Assembly: GCA_020634335.1 (NCBI GenBank) | Contig: JACKBY010000002.1 | Location: forward strand, 186,001-250,000 | Direction: 5' to 3' | From: Promineifilum sp. | GTDB lineage: Bacteria > Chloroflexota > Anaerolineae > Promineifilales > Promineifilaceae | Length of the DNA: 64,000 nt | Shown: in pieces, positions 53,401-61,900 of the stretch | Layout: each line of letters starts with the position of its first letter | Numbering within the stretch: position 1 is the first letter of the stretch | Translations under genes and position numbers: made by a program | Notes under the pieces: model-generated | Seen by the model: only the letters and a program-made list of their open reading frames with translations | Database searches by the model: none | Told to the model about the DNA's origin: nothing

Positions 53401-56400
53401 GGAACGCGCCGCCGGCGTCGGGCGTGAAGGCCGCCGTGGCCTCGCCGTCGTTGCCGGTCGTCACGGTCTGGCGGCCGACTTCGGTATCGACCGGCGTCCA
53501 GACGGTGGCGCGCACGCCGAACTCGTTGATACGCTTGCTCTCCCAATCGCGCCGATAGAAGACGACATCGACCGTCTGATTGGCGACCGGCTCGCCGGCC
53601 CAGTCCACCGTCAGCACGTCGATGGCCGTCTCGCGGCCGGCATCGACCACGTAGCCCTGCGCGTGCAGGCCGGCGTAGACCTCGGCCGCGTGGAAGGTCA
53701 CTTCGGCCCGGCCGCTGACCGGGAACTCGCCCAGCCCGCCCACGGTCGCCTCCACGGTGACTGTCTGGCTGCCCGCCGGGGCCTCGGCCAGCATGTCGGC
53801 CGGCAGCGGGATGGTGACGTTGCCCGACGCGTCGGTCTCGGCGTTGTCCGAAGAGATGAAGGTCGAACCGCTAAAGCCGCCGAACGGGTCGGAGGGTGTG
53901 TAGTTGAAACCACCCTGGTCGCCGAAGGCATAGGTCGGGTATGCCTCGAAGACCGGCGCGAACTCGACGCGATTGATGTTCCAGTTGACCGGCAGGCCGC
54001 CGGCCGAGCCGCCGAACAGATAGGTGGCGTTGACGGTGACGGTGGTCGCCTGCCCCCGCAGCAGTTCTCCATCGGCCGGCGTCACGGATACCAGGAACTC
54101 CGGCGCGCGGTAATCGGCCACGGTGAAGGAGCGGCTGGACAGCCAGTAGTCGCCGGTGATGTTGAAGGAATACGTGCCCGGCGGCATGTCGTCGTTGGTG
54201 ACGAACTCGCCGCTGAAGACGCCGTCCTCGTCCAGCGTGACGTCGAAGGTCTCGCTGAAGGAGTCCTCGCCGAAGAAGAAGTTGGGACTGACCGAAATCT
54301 CCAGCGATTCGACGTCGGGCAGCGCATAGCGCCCAAAGTGGGTGTCGCGGACGATGCCCTTGAAGTACAATGTGTCGCCGGGCCGGTAGATGGGCCGGTC
54401 GGTATAGATGTAGGCGTAGATGTCTTGCTCGGGGCCAGTGTCGTTGTTGATGCCCAACTGCCACGGATTGACGTTGCCCGTCCAGAAGGTGGAGGCCATG
54501 CCGAAGCCGGCGGCCCCCGGTTCGTTGCTGACGACGATCACGCCGTCGAGATAATTATTGGCGGGTTCGTAGTCGAACTGCGCGAAGCCGTCGGCGTCGG
54601 TCACGGCCGTGCCGTCCTGCACGCCGTCGCGGCGATAGAGGGTCAGGTTGAGGCCGCTCACCGGCTCGCCCGAAGCCAGGTCGGTGGCCCAGACATGCAC
54701 CTCGCCGAACATCTCCTTCACGACCAGGTTGGTATCGGCGATGAGCAGCAGGACATTGCGATTTTGCCACCAGGCCGTGTCGGCGTCCAGCTCGGGCGCG
54801 GTCACCCGCAACTCATAGACGCCCGTCGGCAACACGCCGCCTCCGGCCAGTTCAACCGTCTCGACGCCCAGTTCGTCGCCGGCCGGATCGACCGGGACGG
54901 TCGTTTCGAAGACGAGAGCGCCGCCGGGCGACTGCTCGTTCAACCGGTAGGTGTTGAAAACGGCGTCGGAATTGACGCCGACTTCATATACCGCCACGTT
55001 CAACTCGCTGACGTGGCGGTGCATGACCTGCACATTGCTGGGGAAACTGGTGCTTACCTGTGCGTTCTGGCTGGGCAGATTGAACGCCGCCAGCGGCGGG
55101 ACAGGCGCGCTGCTAAAACTGAAGGTGTAATCCTCGCCCAGCGTGTTGCCATAGGGATCGGCGGCCGTGCCGGGCACGGTGATCGTATATTCGGTATCCG
55201 GCTCCAGCGTGAACTGCAAAAAGACGGAGTAGCCCTCATCCCACTCGTTGATGAAGTAATCGATGTCGTCGGGATCGGGCGAAACTGCGATCCGGTCTTC
55301 GATGGTCTCGTCGTTCATGGGCGAGGCGAAGTCGATGCTGACGCCGTTTTGGTAGATTTCGGCTGTCGATCCGTCTGAGGGAGTCGTGCCGGTGACCGCG
55401 GGGAAGGGCACGGTGGTGAAGGTGCTGGTGTGGTCGTCCGACATGGTGGCCGCGCCGTTGGCCGAGGCGGCCGAGGCGGCAATGGTCAGCGTGTAGGGCG
55501 TTTCCAGCGACAACCCGTCCGCCGGCGTCAGGACGGCCAGACGATCCTCATCCTGCCAGTCAAAACTGAGGCCGACAGCCGCAGCGCCGCCGGCCGTCAG
55601 GCTGGTGGCGGCCTCCACGGAAGCGGTGTCCATGGGCATGTTGAAGGTGACGCTGATCGTCGTCGACGGGGTCACGCGCACCTGCTCATTCTCCGGCTCC
55701 ACCGTGACCACTTCGGGCCGAACGGTCGTGAATCGCCACGCCGGCGCGTCTTCCAGCGGGCTGCCGGTGACGTCGGTCAGACCGGGGTCAACGCTGACCG
55801 TGTAGGTCGTCGCGCCGGCAAACGCCGGATCGGGGATGAAGCGGTAGATGCTCGTCGATGTCCATTCCCCCGTGCCTTCAACAGGCGGGTCGAAAGCCAG
55901 TGGCTGGGGCAGCCCGGCCTGCTCGCCGGAACTGACCAGCGGCACAACCGGCTTGTCGAAGACGACGGTGACGATGCCGTCGGTCTGGACGGCGTTGGCA
56001 TTGTTGGCGGGGATGGTCTGGGTCACGTGGAGCGGGCCGGTGGCCTGCACGGCGAACTCGACCGGCTCCTGGAGGGTCTGACCGTTGGCGGCGCTGGCCG
56101 TGCCGGCAATGCGCACGTTGTAGGCCTGACCCAGTTCCAGCGAGCCGGCCGGCGTAAAGACGGCCGTGTCCGGTTCCGGCCAGCTCAGCTCGCCTTCAAC
56201 CGGCGGGTCGAGCGTGAAGGCGGCCGCGACCGATGTCTGGTCCATGGGTTGGTCGAAGCGGATGGTGATGGGGGTGTCCAGGGCCACTTCCTGGCCGGGC
56301 AGCGGGTCGCTGGCGATGACTTGCGGCGGCCAGTCGATGGCCTCGGCGGGCACGGGGTGGCCCGCCACCGCGGCGTCCGTCGGGGCCGGTTCGGCTGTGG

Positions 56401-56554
56401 GCGGCGCGGCGGTCTCGCCCGGTTCGGTCGTCTCGATGGCGGCCGTGGCGGCCGTCGTCGGCAGGGCTTCCGGCTGCCCGCGCCGGCAGGCGGCCAGGAG
56501 CAACAGGGCAGTCAAAAGGATAAACAAAAGTGGGGTGAATTTGCGTGAAAACAT
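50474..56554 (-). CDS. Giant alpha-2-macroglobulin family lipoprotein without a thioester
   Basis: A 2026-residue surface lipoprotein. A signal peptide with lipobox LLAAC gives Cys23, followed by a Thr/Pro-rich linker. Residues 80-480 hold about four Big_5/SbsA-type Ig-like domains (repeats of TPITIRFDQPMD, GIVTVVFDKPV, STTISVTFNMPMD, GVSIDFASPM). Macroglobulin domains follow, with YTDRPIYRPGDTLYFKG near residue 715, and the A2M domain with VPLPDNVTTWR near 1370. The thioester position reads IECAGSLADRLL: Cys1535 remains but the usual CxEQ is CAGS, so covalent trapping is unlikely. A helical complement-like domain (GGWGWCFSGSSDPWL) and receptor-like C-terminus complete it. It probably acts as a protease trap or surface scaffold. 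Confidence 0.92.
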   Translation of the reverse strand: MFSRKFTPLLFILLTALLLLAACRRGQPEALPTTAATAAIETTEPGETAAPPTAEPAPTDAAVAGHPVPAEAIDWPPQVIASDPLPGQEVALDTPITIRFDQPMDQTSVAAAFTLDPPVEGELSWPEPDTAVFTPAGSLELGQAYNVRIAGTASAANGQTLQEPVEFAVQATGPLHVTQTIPANNANAVQTDGIVTVVFDKPVVPLVSSGEQAGLPQPLAFDPPVEGTGEWTSTSIYRFIPDPAFAGATTYTVSVDPGLTDVTGSPLEDAPAWRFTTVRPEVVTVEPENEQVRVTPSTTISVTFNMPMDTASVEAATSLTAGGAAAVGLSFDWQDEDRLAVLTPADGLSLETPYTLTIAASAASANGAATMSDDHTSTFTTVPFPAVTGTTPSDGSTAEIYQNGVSIDFASPMNDETIEDRIAVSPDPDDIDYFINEWDEGYSVFLQFTLEPDTEYTITVPGTAADPYGNTLGEDYTFSFSSAPVPPLAAFNLPSQNAQVSTSFPSNVQVMHRHVSELNVAVYEVGVNSDAVFNTYRLNEQSPGGALVFETTVPVDPAGDELGVETVELAGGGVLPTGVYELRVTAPELDADTAWWQNRNVLLLIADTNLVVKEMFGEVHVWATDLASGEPVSGLNLTLYRRDGVQDGTAVTDADGFAQFDYEPANNYLDGVIVVSNEPGAAGFGMASTFWTGNVNPWQLGINNDTGPEQDIYAYIYTDRPIYRPGDTLYFKGIVRDTHFGRYALPDVESLEISVSPNFFFGEDSFSETFDVTLDEDGVFSGEFVTNDDMPPGTYSFNITGDYWLSSRSFTVADYRAPEFLVSVTPADGELLRGQATTVTVNATYLFGGSAGGLPVNWNINRVEFAPVFEAYPTYAFGDQGGFNYTPSDPFGGFSGSTFISSDNAETDASGNVTIPLPADMLAEAPAGSQTVTVEATVGGLGEFPVSGRAEVTFHAAEVYAGLHAQGYVVDAGRETAIDVLTVDWAGEPVANQTVDVVFYRRDWESKRINEFGVRATVWTPVDTEVGRQTVTTGNDGEATAAFTPDAGGAFLAVATVTDGGGRRQMSSLPIWSADETFAGWRSDPNLRSMELTADQSEYHIGDTAQVLVQSPFAQPVNAWLTIERGNLIDQQVVTVNGSQILEIPITGEFAPNVHVTVAAVKPVNPADPDFPYADIRIGFIELVVPPDQFDLNVAITPGAAEYAPGDTATFDVAVTDQAGNPVQAEVSLALVDLAVLTLKEDNAPPILEAFYARQPMRSNVGSGLLITGEGLAIEEPLPGGGGLGGGGGDVALESVRLEGEEDDVRRDFKDTAYWEAKLLTDADGRASVEVPLPDNVTTWRMHSKAATTDTRVGQGDADILARLPLIIRPITPRFFTVGDSLSLGANVNNNTDAAIEATVSLEATGLTIDGDAEQTVTVPANGRVRVTWPVTVQDLPTADVTFRVTGGDLSDASKPTMGVGPEALLPIYRYDGRDFVATAGELDAAGRRVEALVLPQGVDTQHGEALVRLQPSLAAAIIESFDIVNDPIMPFIECAGSLADRLLHNTAVEAAIRELELDNDTLATQLAAQNESDAAKLAALQKGDGGWGWCFSGSSDPWLSAQSLLSLTRAAELGYEVDAAVPESGAEYVRGQLEPVNRLGDASEANRQAFFLYVMAVAGDDVADDADELVAEHRALLDPYAKALLAMAYDAAGAAGENSDALLADLNDEVIMSATGAHWEDAEQDFFNLSSDIRGTAMIIQALAQLQPDSPLLPPAVRWLMVARTAETWSTLHTTAWSVSALSNWMVASGELEPDYAYELLVNLASRASGAFAPDDATASEAISIPVSELLAGDTNFFDFQRGAGDGRLYYTLRLNSAIAVESLDPISRGFTVERRYYDAACDAETETCAPIDSIAANERVRVELTVIVPNDRVYVVVEDPIPAGTDAIDPNLLTSESALGGGIVPAEGDFGRGFWGWWYFDDIQYRDEKVVFLSQFLPAGTYQYAYFLQPNIAGTYQVMPATAREDYFPEVFGRSEGATFTITE

Positions 56555-56770
56555 GGGTTGTGCCTCTCGTGATTACGGGCGGTTGGGCGGCCGCAGAAGG
56601 CCGCCGGGCTTGACCGGCGCGGCCATCGGCTCGGCCGCGAGAGCTGTTACTAGAGAAGACGATAAACTTCGGGCGACAGTTCCGCGAAGTAAAGGGATTG
56701 GCAAGTCTACTCCCTGCAGGCCGGCCGTTTGGGTGGCAAACAGGTGACACCCTGTCGGGCGGCCGATCAC

Positions 56771-56802
56771 ATTATAGCATAAAGTAGGCTCTTCGTTATC
56801 AA
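56771..56802 (-). promoter_or_regulatory. Extended -10 promoter of the alpha-2-macroglobulin gene
   Basis: On the minus strand TATGCTATAAT is a perfect extended -10 (TGn-TATAAT, hexamer at 56776-56771); a TTGATA about 20 bases further is a poor -35, as allowed by extended -10 promoters. It would give a leader of about 210 bases before the ATG at 56554. Confidence 0.5.
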
Positions 56803-56899
56803 CGACGCCCACCCTGTCGCCCAACCTGTCCAGGTGGCCTCTTCCCGGCTGCGTTCATTGTCCGGCACATGCCATCTGATATGCAGGCCTATACGCTAT

Positions 56900-57143
56900 C
56901 AAAAGGGCCAAAACACCCCCCCCACCCTGGGATTAACTTTCTTAACTTGTTTAACTTTACTAAATCACCCGGCGGCCGAAGATCGCCTTTCCCGGTTATA
57001 TAGAAATATATCTATATAACATTTATTTACAGTACCTCATAGAGCCGGGGCGCTACGGCACCAATCGCGCGGAAGGGAATTAAACAAGTAAATAAAGTTA
57101 AACAAGTTAATCCGGGGTGGGGGGTAGCCATTTGGCCGTTTTG
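56900..57143. mobile_element. MITE-like element with long inverted ends and 9-bp iterons
   Basis: The ends are imperfect inverted repeats of about 65 bases: CAAAAGGGCCAAA, a C run, CACCCTGGGATTAACTT on the left (56900 onward) and the same order on the minus strand from 57143 inward. Each arm holds three near-identical 9-mers of type TTAACTTKY (left: 56933-56959). The centre contains a 26-base palindrome, GTTATATAGA/TCTATATAAC, at 56995-57020, and is AT-rich within a GC-rich chromosome. No reading frame of consequence lies inside. A MITE, a replication- or protein-binding site, or a transcribed hairpin are all possible. Confidence 0.5.
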
Positions 57144-57317
57144 CTATTGCCGGCGACGGCGCGGGTGCTGTCGTCGGCCACAAGAACGCCCGGGGAAAAC
57201 CGCGTTCGCCCCAGGCCCGCGGCGCGGGTTGAGGCGCTGTTTGTCGGCCGGACAGGCTTTTGCAGTGGTCGGGGGGAGCGCCGCATGGCTGTCCGGCGGC
57301 CGGGAACGCGATGGGCT

Positions 57318-57364
57318 GCGGAGCCGGTTTGGAAACCGGCGCTACGCAGAGCGACCGATTACCG
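57318..57364 (+). repeat. Dispersed 47-bp hairpin repeat, copy C
   Basis: GCGGAGCCGGTTTGGAAACC, GGCGCTACGCAGAGCG, CGATTACCG. It shares about 40 of 47 positions with copies A and B and again lies between genes, about 80 bases before tadA. Together with the MITE-like element it explains much of the 888-base gap between the alpha-2-macroglobulin gene and tadA. Confidence 0.75.
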
Positions 57365-57442
57365 CCAAACCCCGGTCGTCGGGAGCCTGGCGTGGCCGAT
57401 TGCCGGCGGCTTGGGTACAATGCCCTCGTCAACAGGCTCTTC

Positions 57443-57898
57443 ATGATGGATGAATACGAACGATGGATGCGTCTGGCCCTGGCCCAGGCCGAGACGGCGC
57501 TGGCCTTGGGCGAGGTGCCGGTCGGGGCGGTGGCTGTGCTCGATGGGGAAATCATCGGCGCGGGCTTCAATCGCAAGGAAAGCGACCAGGACCCGACCGC
57601 CCATGCCGAGATGATCGCCCTGCGGGCGGCGGCGGCGCGGCTCGACAATTGGCGGCTGATCGGCGTGACACTCTACTGCACGCTGGAGCCGTGCCCCATG
57701 TGCGCCGGGGCGATGATCCAGGGCCGGCTGTCGCGGCTGGTCTATGGAGCCAGGGACACCCGCTTCGGGGCCGATGGCACGATTATCGACGTGTTGGGCC
57801 AACCGGCGTTCAACCATCGCGTCGAGGTCGTCTCCGGCGTCCTGGCCCACGAGGCCGGGGAACTCTTGCAGCGGTTCTTTCGGAGCCTGCGGGAATAA
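57443..57898 (+). CDS. tadA: tRNA-specific adenosine deaminase
   Basis: A 151-residue zinc deaminase that converts adenosine 34 to inosine in tRNA-Arg(ACG). The zinc motif is complete: DPTAHAEMIALRAAA (His, Glu) and TLEPCPMCAGAMIQGRLSRLVYGA (two Cys). The ATG at 57443 (MMDEYERWMRLALAQAE) is chosen over a longer upstream reading by homology to the N-terminal helix. It is followed by tRNA-Ser. Confidence 0.95.
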   Translation: MMDEYERWMRLALAQAETALALGEVPVGAVAVLDGEIIGAGFNRKESDQDPTAHAEMIALRAAAARLDNWRLIGVTLYCTLEPCPMCAGAMIQGRLSRLVYGARDTRFGADGTIIDVLGQPAFNHRVEVVSGVLAHEAGELLQRFFRSLRE

Positions 57899-58011
57899 AG
57901 GGGCGACGGCCGTCCCTGATAATTTCCCGATTCCCTCTTCACGATTCCCCTCACATCTGCTATACTCCCTTTCTGGACACCGACTGACCCCTGGTCACTG
58001 TCCACTGATTC

Positions 58012-58098
58012 GGAGAGGTGCCGGAGCGGTTGATCGGGGCGCTCTCGAAAAGCGTTGTGGCCGTAAGGTCACCGTGGGTTCGAATCCCACCCTCTCCG
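58012..58098 (+). tRNA. tRNA-Ser (anticodon CGA)
   Basis: A class II tRNA of 87 bases. Acceptor stem GGAGAGG/CCTCTCC is perfect, with G as discriminator base. The anticodon stem-loop is GCGCT-CTCGAAA-AGCGT (one G-T pair), giving anticodon CGA, which reads UCG serine codons. A long variable arm (GTGGCCGTAAGGTCAC) and a T-arm TGGGTTCGAATCCCA are present. CCA is not encoded. Confidence 0.95.
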
Positions 58099-58113
58099 CT
58101 GTCATGATTGCCG

Positions 58114-58139
58114 AGGACACCCGCGTGGGTGTCCTTTTT
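58114..58139 (+). terminator. Rho-independent terminator after tRNA-Ser
   Basis: A perfect 9-bp stem (AGGACACCC/GGGTGTCCT, 58114-58122 with 58127-58135), 4-base loop and TTTT tail, about 15 bases downstream of the tRNA. Confidence 0.9.
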
Positions 58140-58252
58140 CCCAATCGCCGGCCCAACAGGGCGGCCCATGAAGCCCGTTCCCGGAAGCCCACTCCCATTG
58201 GAAATCAACGCTGAGGTTATTTCGGTCAGGCGCTCCCAGCCTGCCCTCTTCG

Positions 58253-58825
58253 GTGACCGATGAAATGAATGCCGGCGAGCCCCAATATTTCCCGCTGACT
58301 ATGGAATCGCTTAGGGCGCTGGGCAACTGGTGCGCCGGCTGTGCCGAAGTGGCGCTCCCGGTTTTCGAGAAACACGTCGCGCTGGATGACCGCCCCCGCG
58401 CCGCCATTGCGGGTATCCGTGTGTTCGCCGCCGGGGGCAAGCGCACGGCTCAATTGCGGACGCTGGCTTTGGGGGCGTTTTCCGCCGCCCGCGAGGCGGG
58501 CAGTCCCCCGGCCGCCGCGGCCGCTCGCGCGGCGGGTCTCGCGGCATCGAGCGCCTACACGCACCCCCTGGTCGATGTCGAACAAACCAAACACATCCTT
58601 GGCCCGGCCGCCTACGCGGCTTTGGCTCTGGAGCTTGACCACGCCGGTGACACCAGGATGAGTGATGAGGTGGTGAGCCGGGCCGTCGAGCAGGTCACGG
58701 TTGACGTGCGCGATGTATTGCTCCATATGCCCGGCCGCCAACCCGGCCAAAGCCGGTTGGACAGGCTAATGTACGCGCTGGATACGGCTATTCGCAACCG
58801 CACCGTTGGGCCGGATGGCGGGTGA
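58253..58825 (+). CDS. Putative immunity protein-like (Imm-5-like) protein
   Basis: A 190-residue alanine-rich helical protein. Segments LGNWCAGCAEVALPVFEKHVALDDRPRAAIAGIR and AAARAAGLAASSAYTHPLVD resemble the putative immunity protein family often found in actinobacteria and annotated Imm-5-like. No polymorphic toxin lies beside it, so it is an orphan. The start is a GTG at 58253; an in-frame ATG at 58265 is an alternative. The gene is just downstream of tRNA-Ser. Confidence 0.65.
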   Translation: MTDEMNAGEPQYFPLTMESLRALGNWCAGCAEVALPVFEKHVALDDRPRAAIAGIRVFAAGGKRTAQLRTLALGAFSAAREAGSPPAAAAARAAGLAASSAYTHPLVDVEQTKHILGPAAYAALALELDHAGDTRMSDEVVSRAVEQVTVDVRDVLLHMPGRQPGQSRLDRLMYALDTAIRNRTVGPDGG

Positions 58826-58935
58826 CAACCGGCGCGTCGGGTCTTGTCCGCTATCCGCCGTCCTTGTGACCGCCTGGTTCCCGCCGCTCCGTCCGTGGCC
58901 CGCCGGTCGGCCCCGGGGTAAAATACCTATCCACC

Positions 58936-61900
58936 ATGATCCCGCTGGATACCGTCGTTCGCACCAAAATCCTCCCGCCACGCCCGGGCGTGCGCACGCT
59001 GGAGCGGCCGCGCGTGACGCAGCTCCTGGCCGACGCCCTCAATTACCGCCTGACCCTGGTTCAGGCCGGCGCGGGCTTCGGCAAGACGACGGGGCTGGCC
59101 GCGCTCATGGGGGTGGGGCGGCCGCTCATCTGGTATCAGATCATGGAGGAAGATCGAGACCCGCTCGTCTTCCTGCTGCACCTGAGCCACGCCGTCCGTC
59201 TGGGCGTTGCCGCGGTGGACGAGCTGCCCATCACCTTGCTGGAATCGTGGGACGGGGCCGCCGGCCTGCTGCCGTCTGCGCGCATCCTCGACGAGCTGAT
59301 CAACAGCCTCAGCCTGGGCCTCGCTGAGCCGACGTTTCTGGTGCTGGATGACGCGCACCTGGCGGTGGCGGCGGCGGAGATCGCCCACCTCATCGACCGG
59401 CTGGTGGCCCTGGCCCCGCCGGACCTGCACATCATCCTGACCGGCCGCCAACCGCTGTCGTTGCCCAACCTGGCGCGCTGGAAGGCCCAGGGGTTGGTCA
59501 GGCAGATCGACCGGAGAGCGCTGGCGTTTACCGTGGCCGAGATCGTGGCCCTGTTTTCGGAAACCTATGGGTACGTGCTGACGGCCGAGGAGGCCGAACT
59601 GGTCTTCAAAGCCACCGAGGGCTGGGCCATTGCCTTGCAGTTGGTCTGGCAAAGCCTGCGCAGTGGGGCGTTCGGCTCGGTGGAGGACGTGCTTTCCAAT
59701 CAGACCGTCTCTCTGGACACGCTCTTCCATTTGCTGGCGACCGAAATCTTCGAGGGGCAACCGGCCGACGTCCGGGAGTTCTTGCGCGCCACGTCGGGCC
59801 TGCGCGTGCTCACGCCCGAAGCCTGCAACGCCTTGCGCGTCGGCGGCGACAGCGCGGCCATGCTGGCCTATCTGCGCCGCATCGATCTGTTTGTCGTCGA
59901 TCTGGGCGACGGCAGCATGCGCTATCACCACATCTTCCACCAATTTCTGGAGCAACTGGCGACGCCCGACCAGCGCCTGAGAAGCCACACACTGGCCGCC
60001 GGCTATTTCCGGGCGCGCGGCGAGCTCGATGAGGCCATCTATCACCTGTTTAAGGCCGGCGACCACGAAGGGCCGGCGTCGTTGCTCGACACCTACGGCG
60101 CGCCGTTGCTGGCCGCCGGCCGGCTGGATACGCTGGCGTCGTATTTGGGCAGCCTGGCGCCGGAGATCTTGCCGCAGCACCCCCCGCTGCTGTTTTACCT
60201 CGGCGAACTGGCCCGCCTGCGCAGTCGTTATCAGGAAGCGCTGGGCTGGTATCAGCAAGCCGAGGTCGCCTGGCGCGACCAAGGTCGCGTGGAGGGCGTC
60301 AGCCGGGCGTTGCGCGGCCAGGCCCGCGTCTATCTCGATACCGTCAACCCCAGCCAGGCCGAGGCGCTGCTGGAGCGTTCTATCCGCCTGAGCGAGGGGC
60401 TGGAGAGCACGGAGATGCGCGCCCGCATGTACGAATTGCTCTCCGAGAACAAACTGAACGCGGGACAGATCGAAGAAGCCGAGGCGCTGCGCCGGCAGGC
60501 CGACGAATTGCGCAATGCCAGCCCGTCGGACTCGCAATTGCTGTTTCGCGTCTTGCTGCGCACCGGTCGCCTTGATGAGGCCCGGCGCAAGCTGGAGGAA
60601 CGGGCCGCGGCCGAGCGCCTGGAGCCGGTATTGACGCCGCGCGCCCACCGCGAAACCCATCTTTTGCTGTCCCTCGTCTACTCCCTGCTGGGCCTCGGCC
60701 AGCAGGCCCATGAATTCGCCCAGATTGGCGCGCGGCGCGGCGTCGACCTGCAATCGCCGTTCATGATCGCCGTCGGTCATCTGCGGCTGGGCCACGCCAT
60801 CGCCCTCCTGCATGACCCCAACCGCTACGAACTGGCCCGGCAACAGTATGAGCAGGTGGTGGCGATTAGCCGCGAAATCGCCGTCCCCCGCCTGATGGTC
60901 GAGGCCAGTTGGGGGCTGTGCCGGGTCTACGGCTACGGCGGCAACCTGTCGCAAGCCTTGCAATCGGCGACGACGGGCACCGAGATCGCCCAGGCGGCCG
61001 GCGATGAGTGGGTGGCCTCGCTGACGCGCGTGGCCATGGGCGCCGGGCTGGCGATGGCCGCCCGCTATGAGGAAGCGCTGTCGTGGCTGAGCCGGGCGCT
61101 GCAAGGCTTCCAGGAGTGCAGTGACGTCTTCGGGGCGTGCGCGGCGCGTCTGTGGTTGTGTTTTGTCCACTGGCGGCAGGACAAAACAGAGCTGCTGGCG
61201 CAACTGCTGCCCGCCACGCTGGCCGCGGCCGAGGAGAACGGCTATGATTTCCTGCTGACCCGGCCGACGCTGCTCGGCCCGCCCGACGAACGGCTGTTCA
61301 CGCCGTTGCTCATCCTGGCCCGCGACCGCCAGTGGGGGGGAGAGTATGCGGGGCGGCTGTTGGCCACGATGGGTCTCCAGCGCATCACCTATCACCCCGG
61401 CTACCAGCTCCGCGTCTACACGCTGGGCGAATTCGCCGCCTGGCGAGGCGAGACCGCCATTTCCCCCAACAGCTGGCGGCGCGCCAAGGCCCGCCAACTG
61501 TTTCAACTGCTGGCGACGTTTCGCCACACCATCCTCGACCGCGACCAGATTCTCGAATACCTGTGGCCCGAAATGGACCCGGCGGCGGCCGGGCGCAACT
61601 TCAAGGTCACGCTCAACTCCCTCTATCACGCCCTCGAACCTGACCGCGATCCGGGGTCAGAATCGGCGCTCATCTGTCGCGACGGCAGCGCCTATGGCAT
61701 TCGCCCCGGCGCAGACATCCGGCTGGACGCCGAGCAATTCGCCGCCCTGGTGGCCCAGGCCAACGCGGCCCTCAAGCAGCACCCGGCCCAGGCCGTTCCC
61801 CTGCTGGAGGAGGCCATTGCCCTCTACAAGGGAGTCTATCTGCCGGAGGCCATCTACGAGACATGGGCCGCGGCCGAGCGCGAGCGGCTGGCGGTGTTGT

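Noticed and set aside
49811..55378. A 1855-codon open frame on the plus strand, antisense to the alpha-2-macroglobulin gene
   Set aside because: Its composition is rich in Arg, His, Gln, Asp and Val without any recognisable domain, it crosses the boundaries of three minus-strand genes, and the opposite strand encodes clear domains. Such long antisense frames arise from the strong GC codon bias of the real gene.
57037..57850. Minus-strand open frames across the tadA region
   Set aside because: They run over the inverted repeats and over tadA, whose zinc motif is intact on the plus strand.
58927..61629. A 900-codon open frame antisense to the AfsR-like regulator
   Set aside because: It is compositionally skewed, has no domain, and the plus strand encodes clear NTPase and BTAD domains.
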